Below are positions 8,383 through 17,134 of a stretch of DNA of 64,000 nt, one piece after another. Location of the stretch: positions 1 through 64,000 of the forward strand of contig DHER01000114.1 of the NCBI GenBank assembly GCA_002399975.1, given 5' to 3'. The DNA comes from Firmicutes bacterium UBA4845 (lineage in GTDB: Bacteria; Bacillota; Clostridia; Tissierellales; Sedimentibacteraceae). Under the pieces are notes generated by a model, which saw only the letters and a list, made by a program, of their open reading frames with translations, did not search any database and was not told where the DNA came from. A program made the translations under genes and the position numbers. How positions within the stretch are numbered: the first letter of the stretch is position 1; each line of letters begins with the position of its first letter.

Positions 8383-8444
8383 TTATAAATGATAAGCAAT
8401 AGTATATTAAAATAATTTCTATTGAAATTTCAACATTGTATAAC

Positions 8445-8460
8445 TGGCATAATTATTGCT
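8445..8460 (+). promoter_or_regulatory. Sigma-54 (-24/-12) promoter of the 4-hydroxybutyryl-CoA dehydratase gene
   Basis: TGGCAT-N5-TTGCT with GG and GC exactly 10 bp apart, 35 bp before the ATG. Confidence 0.88.
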
Positions 8461-8495
8461 ACATACATAGAAGAACTATTTGGGAGGATAATATA

Positions 8496-9947
8496 ATGAC
8501 TTTAAAAACCGGTGAACAGTATATAGAAAGTATAAGAAATATGAAAATGCAGATTTATATGTTTGGAGAAAGGGTGGAAAGTTCTGTTGACAATCCGATA
8601 CTTTGCCCTTCCTTGAATTCGGTAAAAGCAACCTACGATTTGGCACAGATGCCTGAATACGAAGATCTAATGACGGTTACATCTTCCGTTACGGGAAATA
8701 AAATTAACAGATTTACTCATATTCATCAGAGCACGGAAGATCTTATAAAGAAAGTAAAAATGCAAAGATTGTTAGGGCAGAAAACTGCTTCCTGCTTTCA
8801 AAGATGTGTAGGTATGGATGCTTTTAATTCTGTATATAGTACAACATATGAAATTGATAAAGCATACAATACACAATATCATAGAAACTTTGTTAATTAT
8901 ATGAAATATGTTCAGGAAAATGATTTGACGGTTGATGGGGCAATGACAGATCCTAAAGGGGACAGATCACTGTCACCAGGTAAGCAGTCTGATCCGGATT
9001 TGTTTTTAAGAGTTGTGGAAAGAAGAACCGATGGAGTAGTGGTGCGTGGTGCTAAAGCTCACCAGACAGGTATTTGTAATTCTCATGAAGTACTGGTAAT
9101 GCCAACAATTGCTTTAACCTTTGAAGACAAAGATTATGCCATTTCATTTTCGGTCCCTGTTGATACAAAAGGAATAATAATGATAATCGGGAGACAGTCC
9201 TGTGATACAAGGAAGCTTGAAAATTCGCCTATAGATGTTGGAAATTCAAAATATGGAGGGGTTGAAGCATTAACCATATTTGACAATGTATTTGTACCAA
9301 ATGAAAGGATTTTTCTAAACGGAGAAACTGATTTTTCCGGAATGATGGTTGAAAGATTTGCAGGATACCACAGGCAAAGCTATGGAGGATGCAAAGTGGG
9401 AGTTGGAGACGTGCTTATTGGTGCAGCGGCATTAGCATCAGAATATAATGGGGTTCAAAAAGCATCACATATAAAAGATAAGCTGATTGAAATGACTCAC
9501 TTGAATGAGACACTGTATAGCTGCGGTATAGCATGTTCTGCAGAGGGTCATAAGACTGAATCGGGTAACTATATTATAGATTTGTTATTAGCGAATGTTT
9601 GCAAGCAAAATGTAACAAGGTTTCCTTATGAAATAGCAAGGATAGCCGAAGATATTGCGGGAGGACTAATGGTAACGGCCCCTTCCGAAAAAGATATGAG
9701 AGATCCGGTTTTGAGTGAATATATCAATAAGTATCTCCGGGGTGTTGACGGTGTTTCTGTAGAGAATAGGATAAGAATATTAAGACTAATAGAGAATTTG
9801 ACTTTAGGTACTGCTGCGGTTGGATACAGAACTGAATCCATGCATGGAGCAGGTTCACCCCAGGCACAGAGAATAATGATAGCCAGGCAGGGAAACATAA
9901 ATGGTAAAAAAGAGCTTGCAAAATCAATAGCACGAATAAATGATTAG
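8496..9947 (+). CDS. abfD: 4-hydroxybutyryl-CoA dehydratase / vinylacetyl-CoA isomerase family
   Basis: 483-aa flavoprotein of the radical [4Fe-4S] dehydratase family. It converts 4-hydroxybutyryl-CoA to crotonyl-CoA through a ketyl radical. Using ATG 8496 (GGGAGG upstream), the residues known from Clostridium aminobutyricum AbfD fall at the same numbers: cluster ligands C100/C104 (99/103 in AbfD), H292 and C299, and active-site E257, Y296 and K300. This argues for a true dehydratase rather than a 4-hydroxyphenylacetate hydroxylase. It is a single gene with its own sigma-54 promoter and terminator. A matching CoA-transferase ends the operon at 28226. Confidence 0.92.
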   Translation: MTLKTGEQYIESIRNMKMQIYMFGERVESSVDNPILCPSLNSVKATYDLAQMPEYEDLMTVTSSVTGNKINRFTHIHQSTEDLIKKVKMQRLLGQKTASCFQRCVGMDAFNSVYSTTYEIDKAYNTQYHRNFVNYMKYVQENDLTVDGAMTDPKGDRSLSPGKQSDPDLFLRVVERRTDGVVVRGAKAHQTGICNSHEVLVMPTIALTFEDKDYAISFSVPVDTKGIIMIIGRQSCDTRKLENSPIDVGNSKYGGVEALTIFDNVFVPNERIFLNGETDFSGMMVERFAGYHRQSYGGCKVGVGDVLIGAAALASEYNGVQKASHIKDKLIEMTHLNETLYSCGIACSAEGHKTESGNYIIDLLLANVCKQNVTRFPYEIARIAEDIAGGLMVTAPSEKDMRDPVLSEYINKYLRGVDGVSVENRIRILRLIENLTLGTAAVGYRTESMHGAGSPQAQRIMIARQGNINGKKELAKSIARIND

Positions 9948-9958
9948 TTAAAATAAAA

Positions 9959-9998
9959 TATTTTCCCGGCATTCCCAAAGAAAGTTCCGGGAAATTTT
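9959..9998 (+). terminator. Intrinsic terminator
   Basis: TTTCCCGG pairs with CCGGGAAA followed by TTTTTT, after the dehydratase gene. Confidence 0.9.
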
Positions 9999-10144
9999 TT
10001 AGTGTAATTTTTAGAACTGCATTGAGAATTTTGAAACATTGATGTGACATTTAAGAGATTCATGCTTTAAAATTTGTTTTTTAAAATGTAAAATATGATA
10101 TAATATTATATGTTAAAAACTTATCATGCGTGAAGGAGGATTAG

Positions 10145-11875
10145 GTGGATATCAAAAAATTAATCATTAAAGACGCCAAATTAAAAGAGTTTATTTTGAA
10201 AAATCCAAACGGAATTATTGCAACGGATTCTAATAATCAAATCATTTATATTAATCAGGAAGCTGAAAATCTGCTTGGCCTGAAGAAAAAAGATATTATG
10301 AATAATGACATTTTTTGCGTAATCCCTGATTTCAGAAATATCAAGTTCAATTGTGGAAAAGTGTATCTTATTGATGAAAACGATTTGACATACGATATAA
10401 TACCTATTCAGCTATATAACGAAAATGAAGAATCTATAAATATTTATATTATTATTGAAATTGATGAGATAAATAAATTGGAATCAGAACTTAAACACCA
10501 GAAAACAATTATAAATGAACTTAATGAGATTTTGGAAGGCTCATATGACGGTATTCTTGTTACTGACGGAGATGGTAAGGTTCTATTAGTTAACACCTCT
10601 TATGAGAGAGTAGCTGCAATAAAGAAGGAGGATATGTGGGGAAAAACCATGCGAGATTTAATGAATCCTGTATGGATGCCAAATTCAGTTGCTTATGTTG
10701 TTATTGAGCAAAAACAGGCAGTTTCAAAACGGCAGGTTACTAAAGACGGGAGGCATATTATTGTTACAGGAATGCCTGTTTTTGATAAGAAAGGCGAAGT
10801 TAAAAAAGTAGTGATTAATGCAAGAGACATCAGCGAAATATATGAGCTTCGTGAAGAATTATTAAGAGAAAAACAGATTAATCGTACATATTTGGAGAAT
10901 TATAAGGAGTTTATTGAAAAAAAGAAAAATAATAGCGAGTGTATTTTAGCTGTTAGTAAACCTATGCAGGATGTTTTGGCATTGGCTCAAAGAATTGCAA
11001 ATTTTGAGGCTACAGTTCTAATATTGGGAGAGTCAGGTGTAGGGAAAGAGGTTGTCGCAGATTATATACATAAAGAGAGCTTAAGGCGGGACAAGCCTTT
11101 TATTATTAACTGTGGGGCAATTCCGGAAAATCTGTTAGAGTCAGAGCTTTTTGGATATGAAAAAGGTGCCTTCACCGGAGCTAACCAGTCCGGCAAAGAG
11201 GGGTTATTAGAAGCTGCAAACGGCGGAACTGCTTTCTTGGATGAAGTAGGTGAATTAACATTGGATTTGCAGGTTAAACTGTTGAGATTTTTGGAAACTA
11301 GAGAAATTAGAAGAGTGGGTTCCGTAGATGGCAAGATTGTGGATGTAAGAGTTATTGCTGCTACTAACCGTGATTTGGATGATATGGTTGAAGAGGGAAC
11401 TTTTAGAGAGGATTTGTTTTACAGGTTAAATATTGTAAGAATCAATGTTTCTCCGTTAAGAAAAAGAATTGACGATATAGCACCTCTAAGTATGATGTTT
11501 TTATATCAATTTAATAAGAAATATAACCAGAATAAGGAGCTGACTATAGATGTAATTAAAGAATTAGAAAAATATAATTGGCCGGGTAATATAAGAGAAC
11601 TAAAAAATGCAATCGAAAATATGGTTATTGTGAGTAACAATGAATATTTGCAGACGGAAGATATTCCATGGAATAAAGAAAAAAACTCTGGTAGAAAAAT
11701 AGTAAGTATGATAAACAATACAGAAGATCTGACCTTAATGGAAGCAACTGAATTATTAGAAAAAACCATGCTGGAAAAAGCAAAGCTTAAATATCAGACA
11801 ACACGAGCAATTGGAGAAAATTTAGGGATTGACCAATCTACAGTTGTACGTAAAATAAAAAAGTATAATTTATAG
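10145..11875 (+). CDS. PAS-domain sigma-54-dependent transcriptional activator
   Basis: 576 aa, starting at GTG 10145 behind AGGAGGA. Two PAS-like sensor domains (about residues 10-110 and 125-235) precede a AAA+ domain. The latter has Walker A GESGVGKE, the sigma-54-contacting GAFTGA loop, and [20 protein letters not shown]. The C-terminal helix-turn-helix ([19 protein letters not shown]) is of the TyrR/Fis kind. It lies among five -24/-12 promoters sharing the palindrome GATGCA-N4-TGCATC and is the obvious candidate to bind it. Its own promoter appears to be sigma-A type (TATAAT at 10099). The PAS ligand is unknown, perhaps a hydroxy acid or its CoA ester. Confidence 0.93.
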   Translation: MDIKKLIIKDAKLKEFILKNPNGIIATDSNNQIIYINQEAENLLGLKKKDIMNNDIFCVIPDFRNIKFNCGKVYLIDENDLTYDIIPIQLYNENEESINIYIIIEIDEINKLESELKHQKTIINELNEILEGSYDGILVTDGDGKVLLVNTSYERVAAIKKEDMWGKTMRDLMNPVWMPNSVAYVVIEQKQAVSKRQVTKDGRHIIVTGMPVFDKKGEVKKVVINARDISEIYELREELLREKQINRTYLENYKEFIEKKKNNSECILAVSKPMQDVLALAQRIANFEATVLILGESGVGKEVVADYIHKESLRRDKPFIINCGAIPENLLESELFGYEKGAFTGANQSGKEGLLEAANGGTAFLDEVGELTLDLQVKLLRFLETREIRRVGSVDGKIVDVRVIAATNRDLDDMVEEGTFREDLFYRLNIVRINVSPLRKRIDDIAPLSMMFLYQFNKKYNQNKELTIDVIKELEKYNWPGNIRELKNAIENMVIVSNNEYLQTEDIPWNKEKNSGRKIVSMINNTEDLTLMEATELLEKTMLEKAKLKYQTTRAIGENLGIDQSTVVRKIKKYNL

Positions 11876-11898
11876 CCTGGATTTTATACCAGGTTTTT
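11876..11898 (+). terminator. Intrinsic terminator of the activator gene
   Basis: CCTGG-ATTTTATA-CCAGG followed by TTTTT. Confidence 0.8.
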
Positions 11899-11916
11899 AA
11901 TAAGTTATGGATGTTT

Positions 11917-11950
11917 GATGCAATAGAGCATAAGTAATTAATAATGCATC
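11917..11950. promoter_or_regulatory. Candidate activator sites upstream of the LarA-like gene
   Basis: One degenerate copy (GATGCA-ATAG-AGCATA, 11917-11932) and a nearby half site TGCATC (11945-11950), 150-190 bp before the -24 element at 12104. They are weaker than the sites at 8367 and 16873. Confidence 0.5.
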
Positions 11951-12103
11951 ATTTATTTTTAATAAATTTCATGGGAACAAAATATAAAACAGCAGGATTG
12001 TATCAGCTTTATTGTTATTTTTTTAATACGTTTGATGATTGCATGTGCATTTTAACAGTATTATTAGGTAGAGATTAGATTTTATTTATAAAACTTATAT
12101 AGC

Positions 12104-12119
12104 TGGAACGAAAATTGCA
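12104..12119 (+). promoter_or_regulatory. Sigma-54 promoter of the LarA-like gene
   Basis: TGGAAC-N5-TTGCA with GG-N10-GC spacing, 41 bp before the ATG. Confidence 0.8.
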
Positions 12120-12160
12120 ATAAATATACATACATATAAATTATATATGGAGGAATAGAA

Positions 12161-13396
12161 ATGCCAATACTTACAGAATCGGCAAAAGACATTGCAATAC
12201 CGGAAATGTTTCCAGTAATGCAGCTTTTCCCCGACGTTAAGATTAAAGATGTTTACAGTACCGCCAAAGCTGAAATAAAGAAAAAGCAATTAAATAATTT
12301 AATCAGACCCGGTAAAAGTGTTGCAGTTCTCGTAGGTAGCAGAGGTATAGCCAGCCTTAAATACGTTGTGAAAGCAGTTATAGAAATGCTCATTAATATG
12401 GGAGTTAAGCCTTTTATAGTACCTGCTATGGGAAGTCATGGAGGGGGAGTTGCTAAAGAGCAAAAAAAAATCATTGAAAGCTATGGCATAACAGAGGAAT
12501 ATTTGGGCATACCTATCTGTTCATCTATGGAGACAACAATTATAGGAGAAACTGCCGATAAAATTCCGATTCATATTGATAAGTTTGCGGATAGAGCAGA
12601 CTATATAGTACCAGTTGTGAGAATAAAGGCACATACCGACTTCAGCGGTCCAATTGAAAGCGGACTATGTAAAATGCTTTCAATTGGAATAGGAAAACAT
12701 AACGGGTGTTCAAGACTGCATCAAGAAGGTTTTTCCAACTTCAGCAAATTAATTCCCAATGCTGCATCTGTAGTATTAAATAAAAAAAATGTCCCTTTTG
12801 GCGTTGCAATAATTGAAAATGCCCATGAGAACGTACATACAATTTGTGCCGTTCCCGGAAGTGATATTTTAAGTAAAGAACCGTCTTTGCTTTCTTTGAG
12901 CAAATCACTTATGCCAAGGTTATATTTTGACCATATTGATGTTCTTATCGTTGAACAAATAGGTAAGGACATTACGGGAGCCGGCATGGATCCCAATATT
13001 ACAGGGCGCACCACCAGCGGATCTGTACAAAACTTCTCAGGTCCTTCAATCAGTCGTATAGTTGTACTGGACTTAACTGAAAAAACGCACAATAATGCTG
13101 TTGGAGTAGGAAATGCTGACTTTATAACAAAAAAACTGTACGATAAAATCGATCTGATTTCAACTTATTCCAATGCCATTGCATCTGGAAATCCAGGTTC
13201 CGCAAATATCCCTGTAGTATTGGACAGTGAACGTGAAGCAGTTCTGGCGGCAATACAAACATGCCCTGGAATTGATCATAATAATGCAAAAATAGTTAAG
13301 ATAAAGGATACACTTCATCTTGTAAACATTGAGATATCTGAAAACTTACTTCCATATTGCCGTTCAAGAAAAAATTTCTATGTACCCGAGCATTAG
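12161..13396 (+). CDS. LarA-like (lactate racemase domain) protein
   Basis: 411 aa. It has the nucleotide-like motif VPAMGSHGG (88-95) seen in DUF2088/LarA proteins. K171 and H187 are 16 residues apart, the spacing of the NPN-cofactor lysine and the nickel-binding histidine in Lactobacillus LarA; H158 may be a further active-site base. LarA enzymes racemise or epimerise 2-hydroxy acids with a nickel-pincer cofactor. The cofactor genes larB/C/E are not in this window. Control by the same sigma-54 regulon as a 2-hydroxyacyl-CoA dehydratase suggests it converts one isomer of the hydroxy acid to the form that becomes a CoA ester. Family assignment is good; substrate is inferred. Confidence 0.78.
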   Translation: MPILTESAKDIAIPEMFPVMQLFPDVKIKDVYSTAKAEIKKKQLNNLIRPGKSVAVLVGSRGIASLKYVVKAVIEMLINMGVKPFIVPAMGSHGGGVAKEQKKIIESYGITEEYLGIPICSSMETTIIGETADKIPIHIDKFADRADYIVPVVRIKAHTDFSGPIESGLCKMLSIGIGKHNGCSRLHQEGFSNFSKLIPNAASVVLNKKNVPFGVAIIENAHENVHTICAVPGSDILSKEPSLLSLSKSLMPRLYFDHIDVLIVEQIGKDITGAGMDPNITGRTTSGSVQNFSGPSISRIVVLDLTEKTHNNAVGVGNADFITKKLYDKIDLISTYSNAIASGNPGSANIPVVLDSEREAVLAAIQTCPGIDHNNAKIVKIKDTLHLVNIEISENLLPYCRSRKNFYVPEH

Positions 13397-13421
13397 ACTT
13401 TATATTTTTAAGCCTATAAAA

Positions 13422-13466
13422 AAATAAGCGTCCCGGACGTAAGTGTTACGTCTGGAATGCTTATTT
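13422..13466. terminator. Bidirectional terminator between convergent genes
   Basis: AAATAAGC-G-TCC-C-GGACGT pairs with ACGTC-T-GGA-AT-GCTTATTT, with A/T runs on each side. Confidence 0.85.
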
Positions 13467-13490
13467 ATAAATTTGCCGCTCTTAATTACT

Positions 13491-13898
13491 TTACAGCTTT
13501 TCATATACCGATATATACATGCGGAAAAAGAAAAAACCGAAAATACATCCTAACGCAAATATGGATATTAGTCCTGCTGCAACCGAAACAAAAAGACTTG
13601 GCGAAATATCGTTAACATAAACTATCTTAATTGTAGCAGTCAACCTGCTTGCTAATGCTGCCACACCCCAATAAACAACTGAAACCATAACTAAATTTTT
13701 ATTTGCCGCCTTATATCTTATAATAATATCAAATCCAAATCCCAACGCAATGCATATGGCACATGCGAATAATAATTTTAAAGCAAGCCCGTTTCCAATT
13801 AAATCTTGTATGCCACTTTTCTTAATCATAAATGATAATATTATTAAAGAAATTGTTGAGAAAAATATCATTATTGCAGCGCTTACATGTTTTTTCAA
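13491..13898 (-). CDS. Four-helix membrane protein of unknown function
   Basis: 135 aa with four hydrophobic segments (about 8-25, 38-60, 70-88, 103-128) separated by short polar loops, a basic start and no recognisable motif. I cannot assign a family. It lies 74 bp downstream of the Nramp-fold transporter on the same strand, with no terminator between them, so it is probably in the same sigma-54-driven transcript. It may be an accessory subunit, but that is only contextual. Confidence 0.6.
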   Translation of the reverse strand: MKKHVSAAIMIFFSTISLIILSFMIKKSGIQDLIGNGLALKLLFACAICIALGFGFDIIIRYKAANKNLVMVSVVYWGVAALASRLTATIKIVYVNDISPSLFVSVAAGLISIFALGCIFGFFFFRMYISVYEKL

Positions 13899-13972
13899 AA
13901 AATGCCCCTCCTCTTACGGTTTAACTTATGTATGATCATTATGGCAGCAGTAATTGTATTCGTGCTGAATGG

Positions 13973-15355
13973 TTAAAATATAATAACTGTATAGTATATT
14001 GCAAATATGATGAAGAAAATTATACCCAGTATATTAAAAATTATGCTTCCCTTTGACGGTTTAAATGTATCAGGCAATACTTTCAAATTTAGAATAAGTA
14101 CTACAATAGCCAATATAGGGAGATTATACGCTCCATCAATAATGGATTGAGCCTGAAGTAAGACCAAAGGCTGAAATTTCATTAAAGAGAAAAACAATGA
14201 AATCAGACTTTGTACGGTAAACACTATTACCCAGATTCTGTACCCTTTTTTATCGTCAATATTTTTCATACGTTTTGGTGCAAGGATTCTACTCGCATCA
14301 TTCCAGACTCTAACCGTACCGTCTTCAAATGTCAAATATGCTGCAAACATTACCTCGGCCGCTGCTATAATATATATCCATTCACCAAGTGGACCAACTA
14401 ACTCCACAACTATTTGTGCCTGGACTAGAACCAGATCCATCCCGGACGGAGCAAGTCCTCTCGGTCTAAGTACTGCATACCCGCATAGGAAAAAACAAAT
14501 ACATACTATAAATGTTAGTACTGTCCCAACTCCTAAATCGATCTTTAAAAGCTTAAGCCAGTTTCTGCCTTTTCTTATTTCATCAGGTGTATCGTCGCAG
14601 GTTACCGACATTATATTATCATATTCATCTTTCCTTTTATTATTTAAACTTAATCCATATCCTTTTTCCCTTATCCAGTAACTGTACCAAATTGTGCCTA
14701 TACATCCGGCTCCTACAAAACCCGTAAGAGACATCATATCCGTCCATCCCTGTGTATCGGAAGGAAGTCTTGGAATAACCATATTTGAAAGTAATTCAGC
14801 GTATCCGCTTAACGGAGTAAAGGCTATTGCAGAGATCATTACACACAAAGTCATTGTGCAGGTTCCTAATGTGCATATTTTTTCAAGTATGCTGTATTTA
14901 CCGAAATATAGCAACGAAGAAACAAAAATTGTAATAATCACCGTAATAACAGCTAAATTTCCACCGAATACATAGCTAACCAGGGTAGCTCCAGATACTG
15001 TATATGAAGATATTGTTACTGTTTGCCATGTAATCGGCAAAAATGCAAACCAAAATACTAAAAATTTCGATAATTTGGATACGCCTCCCAAGATTGTCTG
15101 ACCGGTAAAAATAGTATATCTGCCTACTTCATAATTAATAAAAAACTTGATAAAAATAAGAAAAAGTATCATCCACGCAAACGTTAACCCGTGTACTGCT
15201 GAATTTCTTGTTGTAAGTATTAATTCTCCTGTACCTATTGCAGCTGCAGACCATACCAAACCAGGTCCGACTTTTTTCAGCAATTCTTTTGTGTTATTAG
15301 TAATATCTGGCATAATCTCTGTTTGGATTTCTTGTAATTCTGCATTTTTTGCCAT
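13973..15355 (-). CDS. Nramp-fold transporter lacking the canonical metal-binding motifs
   Basis: 460 aa with about 11 membrane helices and clear Nramp-family similarity (VGPGLVWSAAAIG in TM1, LGGVSKLSKF, ILFLIFIKFFINYEVGRY). The metal-binding DPGN of TM1 is replaced by GTGE (41-44), and the MPH of TM6 by a segment reading CIGTIWYSYW. Divalent-metal transport by the usual site is therefore unlikely. Its -24/-12 promoter (15463-15478, minus) and nearby palindrome place it in the hydroxy-acid regulon, so it may import the organic substrate. This is an inference; LeuT-fold proteins commonly carry organic solutes. ATG 15355 has an AGGAGG-like site upstream. Confidence 0.85.
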   Translation of the reverse strand: MAKNAELQEIQTEIMPDITNNTKELLKKVGPGLVWSAAAIGTGELILTTRNSAVHGLTFAWMILFLIFIKFFINYEVGRYTIFTGQTILGGVSKLSKFLVFWFAFLPITWQTVTISSYTVSGATLVSYVFGGNLAVITVIITIFVSSLLYFGKYSILEKICTLGTCTMTLCVMISAIAFTPLSGYAELLSNMVIPRLPSDTQGWTDMMSLTGFVGAGCIGTIWYSYWIREKGYGLSLNNKRKDEYDNIMSVTCDDTPDEIRKGRNWLKLLKIDLGVGTVLTFIVCICFFLCGYAVLRPRGLAPSGMDLVLVQAQIVVELVGPLGEWIYIIAAAEVMFAAYLTFEDGTVRVWNDASRILAPKRMKNIDDKKGYRIWVIVFTVQSLISLFFSLMKFQPLVLLQAQSIIDGAYNLPILAIVVLILNLKVLPDTFKPSKGSIIFNILGIIFFIIFAIYYTVIIF

Positions 15356-15462
15356 TTAAATATTAATCCTCCTATATGTTTTATTTCGTAAATGATATGA
15401 GTTTAACTCAAAAAATTTATACCTCCTTTTTAACAACATTTTTCTTACGATAGATAAAATGA

Positions 15463-15478
15463 TGCAATTATCATGCCA
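15463..15478 (-). promoter_or_regulatory. Sigma-54 promoter of the Nramp-like transporter
   Basis: On the minus strand TGGCAT-N5-TTGCA with exact GG-N10-GC spacing. Confidence 0.87.
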
Positions 15479-15617
15479 AAGCTTTTTATATTTCAGGGTA
15501 TACAGAGTATAAAAGTATAAAAACAAAATTTGTCTATTCTTTGACATAGTCTTTATTATTATAGTAATTTCATCAATATAGTTATATAAAAATCTCGGTA
15601 ATATATCTGTTAATTCT

Positions 15618-15633
15618 GATGCGTTTTTGCATG
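15618..15633. promoter_or_regulatory. Candidate activator site shared by two divergent sigma-54 promoters
   Basis: GATGCG-TTTT-TGCATG matches GATGCA-N4-TGCATC at 10 of 12 arm positions. It lies 140 bp upstream of the transporter promoter and about 275 bp upstream of the SDR promoter. Confidence 0.6.
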
Positions 15634-15909
15634 TATACTTAATCTCGCATCACAATTCAATGCAAAATCAGAGTAAAAAATAATACATCCATTATTACGA
15701 TTATTACAATCAATGAAAAAGTAATCTACAAATAAACTAATTCTCCATATATGGAAAAATATACAGAAAATGTTGGAATATTAAGTTATTCTTAAAAGTT
15801 CAAATCACACCTTAAATTAAGTAAGAAAGTCACAATTAGATCAAGCCTATATGCTAAATCATCCAAAGGAACTTAAATCAATATGTGCCAAGTTTAAATT
15901 AAATGTTAA

Positions 15910-15925
15910 TGGCATAACGATTGCA
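15910..15925 (+). promoter_or_regulatory. Sigma-54 promoter of the SDR gene
   Basis: TGGCAT-N5-TTGCA, GG-N10-GC, 50 bp before the TTG start. Confidence 0.87.
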
Positions 15926-15975
15926 TATTACTATTGTTAAAATAATACTTTAGAATGAAATAAAGGAGTCAATAG

Positions 15976-16734
15976 TTGAAAAATTTGTTTGATATTAAAG
16001 GTAAAAAAGCCATAGTAACGGGAGGCAGCAGAGGACTTGGCAGAGGTATGGCACAAGGACTTCATGATGCTGGCGTTGAGCTTGTTATTATGGGAACAAC
16101 TAATAGAATATTGAAGATTGCAGAAGGAATAGATTCACCTGATGCACCTGTGCATGGTGTGATAGCAGATTTCAATAATTCTTTTGAAGTTGAAAAAGCA
16201 TTTGATGAAGCAATGAGTATTTTAGGGGATTTAGATATTTTGGTAAATAATGCCGGAATGCAAATACGCCATCCTTCCTCTGAATTTCCGCTGAAAGACT
16301 GGCAGAATGTTTTGAATGTTAATTTAACTTCGGCATTTATAATGAGCCAGAAAGCAGGAAATGTAATGATGAAAAAAAGGTATGGAAAAATTATAAACAT
16401 TGCTTCGTTATTGAGTTTTTCCGGAGGCATTAATGTACCTGCATATGCTGCAAGCAAGGGAGGCATAGCACAATTGACAAAGGCATTATCCAACGAGTGG
16501 GCAGCTAAATGCATCAATGTAAATGCCATAGCTCCCGGATATATGGATACTGATAATATTGCAGATATAAAAACAGATGATATCAGAAACGCTCAAATTT
16601 TAGATCGTATACCGGCAGGAAGATATGGAACACCGGAAGACATGATTGGGACAGTCATATTTTTAGCTTCACATGCCTCAGATTACATTCATGGGTCTGT
16701 ATTACTGGTTGACGGTGGCTGGATGGGCAGATAA
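15976..16734 (+). CDS. Short-chain dehydrogenase/reductase (KduD-like)
   Basis: 252 aa, TTG start at 15976 behind AAAGGAG. Classical SDR features are TGGSRGLGRG (cofactor-binding glycines), NNAGMQ, and the catalytic S..YAASK arrangement (SLLSFSG, then YAASKGG). Closest in appearance to 2-deoxy-D-gluconate 3-dehydrogenase/KduD enzymes. It has its own sigma-54 promoter and a terminator, and belongs to the hydroxy-acid regulon by position. A likely role is oxidising a hydroxy acid or reducing the matching keto acid; the substrate is unknown. Confidence 0.88.
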   Translation: MKNLFDIKGKKAIVTGGSRGLGRGMAQGLHDAGVELVIMGTTNRILKIAEGIDSPDAPVHGVIADFNNSFEVEKAFDEAMSILGDLDILVNNAGMQIRHPSSEFPLKDWQNVLNVNLTSAFIMSQKAGNVMMKKRYGKIINIASLLSFSGGINVPAYAASKGGIAQLTKALSNEWAAKCINVNAIAPGYMDTDNIADIKTDDIRNAQILDRIPAGRYGTPEDMIGTVIFLASHASDYIHGSVLLVDGGWMGR

Positions 16735-16771
16735 TTATTCAATATTTATAAACTGTTGTATTAGTTTAGTC

Positions 16772-16804
16772 AAAAATAAGAATATCATACTGACCTTATT
16801 TTTT
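16772..16804 (+). terminator. Intrinsic terminator of the SDR gene
   Basis: AAAAATAAG pairs with CTTATTTTT and ends in a T run. Confidence 0.75.
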
Positions 16805-16872
16805 GAAGGCATTTTCATTTGAATTGGAATTCCTAATGCAATAGTTTTTTTATGATTATTTTTAAAGAATTA

Positions 16873-16888
16873 GATGCATAAATGCATC
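16873..16888. promoter_or_regulatory. Candidate upstream activator site (GATGCA-N4-TGCATC)
   Basis: Perfect palindrome with spacer TAAA, identical in its arms to the site at 8367, about 160 bp upstream of the promoter at 17049. Confidence 0.7.
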
Positions 16889-17048
16889 ATAAGACAAAAT
16901 GCATAATGCAAAACAGATAAAAATTAAAACATTTTGAATTTATTCGGGTGATTTTTTGCAATATGAAATTATTTTATTAATTCAAATTTTAATGTTATTC
17001 AGTTTTATTATAACATGATACATATTCTTTTCCATAAAGAAGCGTTGA

Positions 17049-17064
17049 TGGCATGTTTATTGCT
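17049..17064 (+). promoter_or_regulatory. Sigma-54 promoter of the eleven-gene operon
   Basis: TGGCAT-N5-TTGCT, exact GG-N10-GC spacing, 70 bp before the first ATG. Confidence 0.88.
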
Positions 17065-17134
17065 AAATATTTGTAAGTAAGAAACTCTATTGGATATAGA
17101 AGATAAAGAAATAAATCATAATAAGGAGGAAAAA

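Larger units (their letters stand above)
15356..15975. other. Divergent regulatory region, 620 bp without genes
   Basis: Contains the minus-strand sigma-54 promoter of the transporter, the palindromic activator site near its centre and the plus-strand sigma-54 promoter of the SDR. Short frames here lack ribosome sites. CGCATC (15646) and AATGCA (15659) look like extra half sites. Confidence 0.7.
16735..17134. other. Regulatory region ahead of the main catabolic operon, 400 bp
   Basis: Holds the SDR terminator, the palindrome at 16873 and the -24/-12 promoter at 17049. The rest is AT-rich and without a credible gene. Confidence 0.7.
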
